NCBI GenBank assembly: GCA_027296665.1
Contig: JAPUIV010000188.1
Location: 1-13,591 of the forward strand
DNA: 13,591 nucleotides
Direction: 5' to 3'
Source: Acidobacteriota bacterium
GTDB taxonomy: Bacteria > Acidobacteriota > Polarisedimenticolia > JAPUIV01
Shown here: piece after piece, positions 7,063-12,398 of the stretch
How positions within the stretch are numbered: the first letter of the stretch is position 1
Layout: each line of letters begins with the position of its first letter
Translations under genes and position numbers: made by a program
The notes under the pieces: model-generated
The model's database searches: none
What the model was told of the DNA's origin: nothing
The model's input: the letters and a program-made list of their open reading frames with translations, nothing else

Positions 7063-7674
7063 TTGCAAACGGCAGTTGAATTCAACAGGGGAAAGGATGG
7101 TTCCCTGTTTCGCGGGAGGCATTTCCGCCCCGCAATCCTTGCCGGGATGGTTCTTCTTTTCCTCTTTTCGGGGATTTCCGATGTTCGCGCCCAGAGAGAT
7201 GAAGACGAGTTCACTGCCATCTCCGTGAGATACCAGACACGGGAACCTTTGGGCCCCAAGGGTTTCGAACGGGACGAAACAGCCGATCTCTACATCGAAT
7301 ACGGCCTCTTACCATTGCTCTCCGTAAAGATCGGCCTGGAGTTCTCCCGATTGGATTTTCAGCCTTTGCCGGGCCCTTCTTCGCCGGGAGAGCTGGAGGA
7401 ATTTGTTCTCAGCGCGAGCGTTCGTTACTATAAGGCAAAGGGGCGTTTTCGCGCTTTCGGATCACTGGGAATCGGCATATTCATTGAAGAACGCGAGCAG
7501 GCCATGATGGAAAGGGTGCGGGATGCCGATATCGGTTTTCTCCTTGGAACCGGACTGGAATGGACCATTGGGCGCCATTTCGGTCTGGAACTGGAGGCGG
7601 TTCTGGAATCCTCCGCGGGCGACGACCCCGACTCCGTTTTCGTGGTTGCTTTCGGTCCGAAGTTCTTCTTCTAA
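7063..7674 (+). CDS. Small outer-membrane beta-barrel protein
   Basis: The product of about 203 residues has a long basic N-terminus, a hydrophobic stretch (AILAGMVLLFLFSGIS) and a likely signal-peptidase site after DVRA near residue 43. The mature protein alternates aromatic and polar residues in strand-sized pieces (FTAISVRYQTR, ADLYIEYGL, SVKIGLEFSRL, FVLSASVRYY, FRAFGSLGIGIFI, FGLELEAVLE). It ends in VVAFGPKFFF, a terminal aromatic signal as read by the BAM complex. About eight strands would suit an OmpA/OmpX-like barrel. I do not recognise a specific family. There is no ATG before the signal peptide in frame. TTG 7063 lies six bases after CAGGAG (7051-7056); TTG 7060 is the alternative, and ATG 7147 would destroy the signal peptide. 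The methyltransferase follows after nine bases, probably in the same operon. Confidence 0.78.
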   Translation: MQTAVEFNRGKDGSLFRGRHFRPAILAGMVLLFLFSGISDVRAQRDEDEFTAISVRYQTREPLGPKGFERDETADLYIEYGLLPLLSVKIGLEFSRLDFQPLPGPSSPGELEEFVLSASVRYYKAKGRFRAFGSLGIGIFIEEREQAMMERVRDADIGFLLGTGLEWTIGRHFGLELEAVLESSAGDDPDSVFVVAFGPKFFF

Positions 7675-7683
7675 GACGCTGCC

Positions 7684-8313
7684 ATGCCGGAAATGGAACA
7701 GGTCGAGAGGGTTTACTCGCACTATGCGGGGTTTTATGACATTCTTTTCGACCGTGTCCTGGATCCTGGACGAAAACAGGCGGTCGAGTTGCTCGGCCTC
7801 AAGGAGGGGGATCGGGTTCTCGAAATCGGTATCGGGACCGGCTTGTCTCTTCAGTATTTTCCTTCCTGCGGTTCGATCACGGGGATCGATATCTCCAACG
7901 CCATGCTCGATGAAACGGAAGAGAAAGTTTCCCAGCTGGGATTGCGGAACGTCGAACTGTACCGGATGGACGCGAGCCGCCTGGATTTTCCTGACGATCG
8001 TTTCGACAAGATCCTGATTCCCTATGTCCTGTCCACCGTTCCCCATCCCCGGAGGGTCATGGACGAGGCGATCCGAGTGGCGAAACCGGGAGCCCGGATC
8101 GCCATCTTGAACCATTTCGGCAGCCGGTTCCGGCTGTTCCGCGGGGTCGAGAAAATTCTCACCCCACTGACGAGGCGGATCGGTTTCCGCCTCGATTGCC
8201 CCATCTCCACGGTTTCCTGCCGGGGCGATCTCCAGATCGAACGGGAAAGAAGGGTGAACCTGCTTGGTCTCTGGCGCCTACTTTTGTGCCGGATTCGGCA
8301 GGGATCGAAGTGA
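7684..8313 (+). CDS. SAM-dependent methyltransferase, PmtA-like
   Basis: This 209-residue class I methyltransferase has motif I VLEIGIGTG at 45-53, an acidic end of strand 2 (GIDIS, D69), MDASRLDFPDDRFD as motif II/III, and IPYVLSTVPHP followed by the helix with the NHF triad (ILNHF) as motif IV. The N-terminal YSHYAGFYDILFDRVLDPGR, the GTGLSL run and the NHF motif recall the soluble phosphatidylethanolamine N-methyltransferase PmtA of alphaproteobacteria and its relatives. It may therefore methylate a membrane lipid head group to help make phosphatidylcholine. That assignment is from memory; related enzymes act on other substrates, including quinone-type acceptors. There is no signal peptide or membrane segment. 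ATG 7684 has no clear Shine-Dalgarno, and ATG 7693 is a possible alternative. It lies nine bases after the barrel gene and is followed by a hairpin. Confidence 0.85.
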   Translation: MPEMEQVERVYSHYAGFYDILFDRVLDPGRKQAVELLGLKEGDRVLEIGIGTGLSLQYFPSCGSITGIDISNAMLDETEEKVSQLGLRNVELYRMDASRLDFPDDRFDKILIPYVLSTVPHPRRVMDEAIRVAKPGARIAILNHFGSRFRLFRGVEKILTPLTRRIGFRLDCPISTVSCRGDLQIERERRVNLLGLWRLLLCRIRQGSK

Positions 8314-8318
8314 CGCCC

Positions 8319-8342
8319 CCTGGAACTCCCAGCAGTTCCAGG
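8319..8342 (+). terminator. Hairpin after the methyltransferase gene
   Basis: CCTGGAACT (8319-8327) pairs perfectly with AGTTCCAGG (8334-8342) around a six-base loop, five bases after the stop. The T-rich stretch (TTTTCCTT) starts only about fourteen bases later, so it may be a weak intrinsic terminator or an mRNA-stabilising hairpin rather than a classical one. Confidence 0.5.
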
Positions 8343-8361
8343 CCGTGAATTCCTGTTTTCC

Positions 8362-8390
8362 TTGACACCGGAGACCAATTCGGGTAGTTT
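8362..8390 (+). promoter_or_regulatory. Sigma70-like promoter for the cupredoxin-like lipoprotein gene
   Basis: A perfect -35 TTGACA (8362-8367), 17 bases, then TAGTTT (8385-8390, 3/6 to the -10 consensus). The predicted start, near 8397, leaves about 20 bases of leader. The leader holds the strong Shine-Dalgarno AGGAGGG (8405-8411), six bases before ATG 8418. The gene is therefore a separate unit from the methyltransferase. Confidence 0.6.
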
Positions 8391-8417
8391 TCCCGCTAAT
8401 TCACAGGAGGGTAGGGG

Positions 8418-9233
8418 ATGAGAAAAGGGAATTGGATCACGAGAGGAACCATCATTGGATTTGCTCTTTTTGCGGTTGGTTGTTCCGGGCAGTCGGGGAG
8501 TTCCGGTCCTTCCGGGAAGGCGGAAACCACCAAACCGGCCGCGGCGGGTACGGTGGAAACGAGTTCCGGCGCGGGCGGGTACCAGGTGGTGTCGGTAGAA
8601 AACGCGGGGCAGGTGACCGGCGTGATCCGTTTTGGCGGGGATCCGCCTGCCAGGAAGTCAATCGAGGTGACCAAGGATCGGGAAGTCTGTGGAAAGGTGG
8701 ATCATCTTAGCGAGGAACTCATTGTTTCCTCGGATAAGGGGTTGGCCAACGTGGTGGTCAGTCTGACCGATATCCGCCAGGGGAAGGCGATGACTGCCAA
8801 AGCCGGAGGTATCCGCCTCGATCAGAAAAACTGTGTCTTCGTTCCCCATGTCCTGGTGGCTCCCGCCGGGCAGTCGATTGATATCTACAACAATGACGGG
8901 ATCCTGCACAATATTCACACCTTCAGTGAGGAGAACCGGCCCTTCAACAAGGCCCAGCCGAAATTTCTAAAGATGATCAACGTTGAATTCTCCGAACCCG
9001 AAACGATCAGGGTCATCTGTGACGCCCACGGATGGATGTCCGCCTGGATCGTCGTGGCCGACAATCCATATTTTGCGGTGACCGACGAGAACGGCCGGTT
9101 CCGGCTCGGCGAAGTCCCGCCCGGCACCTACTCCCTCAAGTTCTGGCATGAAAAGCTAGGCGAGGGGACGGGCACGGTGACGGTGACGGCGGGCCAGGAA
9201 AGCTCGGTCGAGCATATCTTCCCGGCAGGTTAA
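8418..9233 (+). CDS. Lipoprotein with cupredoxin-like and carboxypeptidase-regulatory-like domains
   Basis: The 271-residue product has a lipoprotein signal ending at FAVGC, with C22 as the lipid-bearing residue. A low-complexity Ser/Gly/Thr linker (23-55) follows. Residues about 60-210 resemble the plastocyanin-like proteins often labelled 'methylamine utilization'. The segment GILHNIHTF (H164 followed by N165, as in the plastocyanin His-Asn pair) and CDAHGWM (C201, H204, M207) supply a likely His-Cys-His-Met type 1 copper site. Residues 212-271 (PYFAVTDENGRFRLGEVPPG, then WHEKLG) form a carboxypeptidase-regulatory-like beta sandwich. It should sit on the periplasmic face of a membrane. Electron transfer or copper binding is possible, but no redox partner is encoded nearby. 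A strong ribosome site and its own promoter decide the start. Confidence 0.85.
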   Translation: MRKGNWITRGTIIGFALFAVGCSGQSGSSGPSGKAETTKPAAAGTVETSSGAGGYQVVSVENAGQVTGVIRFGGDPPARKSIEVTKDREVCGKVDHLSEELIVSSDKGLANVVVSLTDIRQGKAMTAKAGGIRLDQKNCVFVPHVLVAPAGQSIDIYNNDGILHNIHTFSEENRPFNKAQPKFLKMINVEFSEPETIRVICDAHGWMSAWIVVADNPYFAVTDENGRFRLGEVPPGTYSLKFWHEKLGEGTGTVTVTAGQESSVEHIFPAG

Positions 9234-9247
9234 GCCCCCCCGGCCGA

Positions 9248-9766
9248 TCAGCCGCGATGGCCGCTCTGGGGAGCGGGGAGATTCCGCAGCCGGGTGATTC
9301 CCTTTTCCCGGTCTATTGTTGTCGTCTCGCCGATCTGGAGATCGTAGGGTTTGTGGGACGGATGGATGCGCACGCCCCGGTAATGGGCCTGGCAGTAATA
9401 ACATACGGTCACCCAGGCGAGGCGGCGATACAGGAAGAGGTCGAGGATTGCCGCGGCGACCAGGCTCAGTCCATAGGTGGGAACGCTCAGTAGAATTCCA
9501 ACGAGTACGATGCCGCAACCTATCTTCTGGTTGAAGTCCCTCTGCAGGTAGAGCCACCTCCCGCCGCACACGCCGCAAACCCCGATCGGCCCCGCATCAT
9601 CCTCGCCCGCTCCCCGTTCCAGGGGGAGGGTTTCCCCGCAGTGCCGGCAGTTCCGCCGGCAAGGGGAGGTCCATAATTCCATCTGGTTGCGGCGGTGGCA
9701 GGCGGGGCAAAGGAACTCTACCTCTGGCGGCTCTGAAGGATTGACTGGGGGGCGTTCGCGCTTCAT
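9248..9766 (-). CDS. Zinc-ribbon protein with a transmembrane hairpin
   Basis: The 172-residue protein has paired CxxC motifs. C20/C23 and C40/C43 can form one zinc ribbon. C64/C67 (GVCGVCGGRW) and C122/C125 (VCYYC) can form a second, interrupted by two hydrophobic helices (about 82-98 and 99-115). Extra cysteines lie at C36 and C84. There is no signal peptide, so the ribbons are probably cytosolic and the hairpin anchors them to the inner membrane. I recall similar unnamed proteins in Acidobacteria and former Deltaproteobacteria, but know no function. It is convergent with the lipoprotein gene (14 bases between stops) and divergent from queG. No clear Shine-Dalgarno precedes ATG 9766. Confidence 0.75.
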   Translation of the reverse strand: MKRERPPVNPSEPPEVEFLCPACHRRNQMELWTSPCRRNCRHCGETLPLERGAGEDDAGPIGVCGVCGGRWLYLQRDFNQKIGCGIVLVGILLSVPTYGLSLVAAAILDLFLYRRLAWVTVCYYCQAHYRGVRIHPSHKPYDLQIGETTTIDREKGITRLRNLPAPQSGHRG

Positions 9767-9784
9767 GGGGCAATACCGGGTGGC

Positions 9785-9813
9785 ATCCTATTGGATCCTC
9801 CTGCTGCTGTCCA
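9785..9813 (-). promoter_or_regulatory. Sigma70-like promoter for the zinc-ribbon gene
   Basis: Read on the minus strand: TGGACA (9813-9808, 5/6 to the -35), 17 bases, TAGGAT (9790-9785, 4/6 to the -10). The predicted start near 9778 gives a leader of about twelve bases before ATG 9766. Confidence 0.45.
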
Positions 9814-9828
9814 CGGGAAGAGCCACTT

Positions 9829-10965
9829 ATGGAACCGATGACCCAACTGTCCCGCCAGATCCGGGAGGAGGCCCGCCGGCTCGGGTTCCTCCGGATCGGT
9901 TTTGCCGCGGCGGGGAAGTCGGAAGCGGCAACAGGGCTTCGCGCCTGGCTGGAAAGAGGGTACCAGGGCACCATGGACTGGATGGGCCGCGACCCTGCCC
10001 AGCGGACCGATCCGCGCCGGCTGTTTCCGGATGCCCGGACCGTGATCTCCGTCGCCATGAGCTACCACTCGGGAGAGGAACCGTCCGCGGATCCGCTGGA
10101 AGGAGCCATCTCCCGGTACGCCTGGGGCGGGGACTACCACGAACTCCTGCGCGAACGGATGCAACTCCTCCTGGCCTTCATCCAGAAACAGTCACGCGGC
10201 GCGCGTGGCAAGCTGTGCGTCGACAGTTCCCCGATCCACGAGAAGGCCTGGGCGGCCCGTTCCGGGGTGGGCTGGCAGGGAAAGCATTCCAATACCATCG
10301 TCAAGGGGGCGGGATGCTGGATCTTTCTGGGAGAGATCCTGGTGAACCGCAGGCTGATTAATGACGCCCCCGCCCTGGATCATTGCGGTAGCTGCACCCG
10401 TTGCATCGATGTCTGCCCGACCGTGGCGATCGTCGAACCGTACGTTGTCGACAGCCGCCTGTGCATTTCTTATCTCACCATCGAGCTTCGCGGCCCGATC
10501 CCGGAACCCTTACGGGCTTCGCTGGGGAACCGGATCTTCGGCTGTGACGATTGCCTCGATGTTTGTCCCTGGAACCGTTTCCAGAAACCGACTCCCGAGA
10601 AACGGTTTCTTCCCCGGCCGGAGAATCGGAATCCCGGTCTGGGCGATCTGGCGAACCTTACCGCGGAGGAATTTCGTGAACGGTTCCGGGGGAGCCCGGT
10701 GCAGCGGGCCCGGTACGATGGTTTCCTCCGCAATGTCGCGGTTGCCCTGGGAAACTCGGCCAGTGGGAAGGCCGTTGTTCCCCTGAAACGCCTTCTGCAT
10801 CATGACAGCCCGCTGGTTCGATCCCACGCCGCCTGGGCCCTGGGTAGACTCAGCGCCGAGGAAGCCTGTTTGGCCCTTGAGCAGGCGGGCCAGGAGGAGC
10901 CTGATCCCCTGGTCCGGGCAGAGATCGATCGGGCCCTGGAGACCGGAAGGGTGGCAAGGTTGTGA
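9829..10965 (+). CDS. queG: Epoxyqueuosine reductase
   Basis: This 378-residue cytosolic enzyme catalyses the last step of queuosine synthesis, reducing epoxyqueuosine to queuosine in tRNAs with GUN anticodons, using cobalamin and two [4Fe-4S] clusters. The N-terminal half carries the family motifs GYQGTMDWM, DARTVISVAMSY and CVDSSPIHEKAWAARSG, which includes the Asp expected to act as acid. The ferredoxin-like part has C186, C189, C192, C196 (CGSCTRCIDVCP) and C212, C239, C242, C246 (GCDDCLDVCPWN), so all eight cluster cysteines are present. The C-terminal 80 residues form HEAT-like repeats (HDSPLVRSHAAWALGRL), as in known QueG. ATG 9829 follows GGGAAGAG (9815-9822) by six bases; ATG 9838 is possible. 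A HAD gene and queD follow, which supports the role. Confidence 0.96.
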   Translation: MEPMTQLSRQIREEARRLGFLRIGFAAAGKSEAATGLRAWLERGYQGTMDWMGRDPAQRTDPRRLFPDARTVISVAMSYHSGEEPSADPLEGAISRYAWGGDYHELLRERMQLLLAFIQKQSRGARGKLCVDSSPIHEKAWAARSGVGWQGKHSNTIVKGAGCWIFLGEILVNRRLINDAPALDHCGSCTRCIDVCPTVAIVEPYVVDSRLCISYLTIELRGPIPEPLRASLGNRIFGCDDCLDVCPWNRFQKPTPEKRFLPRPENRNPGLGDLANLTAEEFRERFRGSPVQRARYDGFLRNVAVALGNSASGKAVVPLKRLLHHDSPLVRSHAAWALGRLSAEEACLALEQAGQEEPDPLVRAEIDRALETGRVARL

Positions 10966-10988
10966 GAGAATCCTTTCCATCCTATAAT
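10960..10988 (+). promoter_or_regulatory. Strong sigma70-like promoter for the HAD gene and queD
   Basis: TTGTGA (10960-10965, 4/6 to the -35), exactly 17 bases, then a perfect TATAAT (10983-10988). The -35 contains the queG stop codon. The predicted start near 10995 leaves a leader with GGAAGGA (11001-11007) ten bases before ATG 11018. This is the best promoter match in the window and suggests that HAD and queD can be expressed apart from queG. Confidence 0.65.
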
Positions 10989-11017
10989 TCGGTCTTTCCT
11001 GGAAGGATTCAACGAAG

Positions 11018-11743
11018 ATGCCTGGAAAAAGGTACCGGGACCGGGAAATCATAAAAGGGGTCCTGTTCGATATCGGCGATACCGTGATCCATGTCGATCC
11101 CTCGGTAGGCGAGATTTACGCCAGGGTCTGCCGGGAGAAGGGGATGTCGCTCGACCCGGAAATTCTGCAGACTGCGTTCCGGTCAGTCTGGGATCGGTTT
11201 TCCCGGCTCACTCCCAGGGGAGTGAATCGATTCGCTCATTTTCCCGGCGGCGAGAGGGAATGGTGGTCCAGGCTGGTCCGGGAAGTTATGGCAAAAGCCG
11301 AGATCCCGGTGCAGCCCCCGGCCTGGTACGGGGCCTTCGAGGAGGCATTCCTGAGACCGGGTGCCTGGAAAGTGTATCCGGAAGCGGTTTCCACCCTGAA
11401 AGAGATCCGCCGGCGAGGCCTGATCGTCGGGGCGATTTCCAACTGGGATTCCCGGCTCGAGGGTATATTAGCCCTGGTCGGATTGGCAGGGGAGTTTGAT
11501 CCGCTCGTGGTGTCGGCCATCGAGGGAATGGAGAAGCCGTCCGCCGAACTGTTCAACCTCGGCCTGAAAAGGTGCGGGCTTGCGGCCGGGGCGACGATCT
11601 ACGTCGGGAATCGACCCGAAGAGGATTACCGCGGCGCCGAAGCGGCCGGACTCCGCCCGCTTCTGATCGATCGTAAATGGGTTGTTCCTTCGAACGGTAT
11701 GATCAAGATCCGGAGCCTGCGCGAGGTTCTGGATCATATTTAA
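11018..11743 (+). CDS. HAD-superfamily hydrolase
   Basis: The 241-residue cytosolic protein has the haloacid-dehalogenase-like order. Motif I is LFDIGDTV with nucleophile D18, the cap region spans about 35-125, motif II is AISNWDSR, motif III is the lysine in GMEKPSAELF, and motif IV is YVGNRPEEDYRGAEAAGLRP. Such enzymes usually remove phosphate from small metabolites. Motif I has Gly where most phosphatases have the second Asp (D18-I-G-D-T). This also occurs in the YihX type, so activity is possible but the acid/base step differs. A four-helix cap and HDHD3/YjjG-like features fit, but the substrate cannot be read from sequence. It sits between queG and queD, 26 bases before queD, so dephosphorylation of a pterin or nucleotide intermediate is conceivable but unproven. 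Confidence 0.88.
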   Translation: MPGKRYRDREIIKGVLFDIGDTVIHVDPSVGEIYARVCREKGMSLDPEILQTAFRSVWDRFSRLTPRGVNRFAHFPGGEREWWSRLVREVMAKAEIPVQPPAWYGAFEEAFLRPGAWKVYPEAVSTLKEIRRRGLIVGAISNWDSRLEGILALVGLAGEFDPLVVSAIEGMEKPSAELFNLGLKRCGLAAGATIYVGNRPEEDYRGAEAAGLRPLLIDRKWVVPSNGMIKIRSLREVLDHI

Positions 11744-11769
11744 TCGGCAAGGGACTTTGAGGCGCGGAA

Positions 11770-12132
11770 ATGATTCTCACCCGGAGATTTCGATTCGAGG
11801 CGGCCCACCGGCTTCCAGGGTACGATGGGCCGTGCCGGAACCCGCACGGGCACAGCTATAAACTCCATGTCTCGGTCCGGGGACCCGTCGGCCCCGGTTC
11901 CGGCATGGTTGTGGATTTTCACGAAGTGGAGAGGATCGTTGGTGAGACGGTCCTTTCCGGGCTGGATCATCGAGATCTGAACGAATGCCTGGAGAATCCC
12001 ACGGCGGAGAACCTCGCCGTCTGGATCTGGGACCGGCTGAAGCGATCTCTCCCGGGTCTCCACGAGATTCGCCTTGAAGAAACGGAGAATTGTTCGGTGA
12101 CCTATGGGGGAGAGGACCGTCCGGCCCGGTAG
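11770..12132 (+). CDS. queD: 6-carboxy-5,6,7,8-tetrahydropterin synthase
   Basis: This 120-residue member of the PTPS/QueD family turns 7,8-dihydroneopterin triphosphate into 6-carboxytetrahydropterin, the first committed step toward preQ0 and queuosine. The zinc ligands H13 (AAHRLP), H26 and H28 (CRNPHGH) are present. C22 is the catalytic cysteine in the CxxxHGH arrangement that marks QueD rather than the folate-type PTPS-III, which has Glu instead. LDHRDLN (with H67), PTAEN and LEETEN (with E104) complete the active site. The length is typical for the family. GAGG at 11759-11762 lies seven bases before the ATG. It shares a transcription unit with the HAD gene and is followed after 16 bases by tRNA-Ala. 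Confidence 0.96.
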   Translation: MILTRRFRFEAAHRLPGYDGPCRNPHGHSYKLHVSVRGPVGPGSGMVVDFHEVERIVGETVLSGLDHRDLNECLENPTAENLAVWIWDRLKRSLPGLHEIRLEETENCSVTYGGEDRPAR

Positions 12133-12148
12133 AAACAAACTTTGAGAT

Positions 12149-12224
12149 GGGCGGTTAGCTCAGTTGGGAGAGCGCTGCACTCGCACTGCAGAGGTCGAGG
12201 GTTCGACTCCCTTACCGTCCACCA
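12149..12224 (+). tRNA. tRNA-Ala (anticodon CGC)
   Basis: A full cloverleaf is visible. The acceptor is GGGCGGT/ACCGTCC, with the G3:U70 wobble pair that is the main identity mark for alanyl-tRNA synthetase. The D arm is GCTC-AGTTGGGA-GAGC. The anticodon stem CTGCA/TGCAG encloses the loop CTCGCAC, so the anticodon is CGC (GCG codons). The T arm is GAGGG-TTCGACT-CCCTT, and CCA is encoded. It starts 16 bases after the queD stop on the same strand, so it is probably part of that transcript or driven by a promoter inside queD. Confidence 0.97.
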
Positions 12225-12361
12225 ATTTTGAGGAAATAACGATTCCGTTGCAACCCCGTCTCCTCTAATTCTGGGCCGCAGGTTCTTTTCTCTCCAATGA
12301 TTCACAATCCGGTCGAAGTGTGCCAGGTGCGCCGGAGTGCGAGCCGGTTATGTGGCTATGT

Positions 12362-12388
12362 TATGATCCGGCCGCGAGGCCCGAGGAG
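12362..12388 (+). promoter_or_regulatory. Possible -10 and ribosome site for the TPR-like gene
   Basis: The 174 bases between tRNA-Ala and the last gene (12225-12398) hold no other gene that I can support. TATGAT (12362-12367) matches the -10 consensus in five of six positions, but no good -35 is seen upstream. GAGGAG (12383-12388) lies ten bases before ATG 12399 and decides that start. A short GGCC-GCGA-GGCC hairpin with a GNRA-type loop lies between them (12370-12381). Confidence 0.4.
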
Positions 12389-12398
12389 TACCGAACCG

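Noticed and set aside
9829..12132. A complete queuosine operon
   Set aside because: Only queG and queD are present; queC, queE, queF, tgt and queA are not in the window, and a separate promoter splits queG from the other two genes.
12102..12305. Leftward 67-codon frame containing 'WTVRESNPRPLQCECSALPTELTA'
   Set aside because: It is the familiar false protein produced by reading a tRNA gene on its opposite strand; it lies antisense to tRNA-Ala(CGC).
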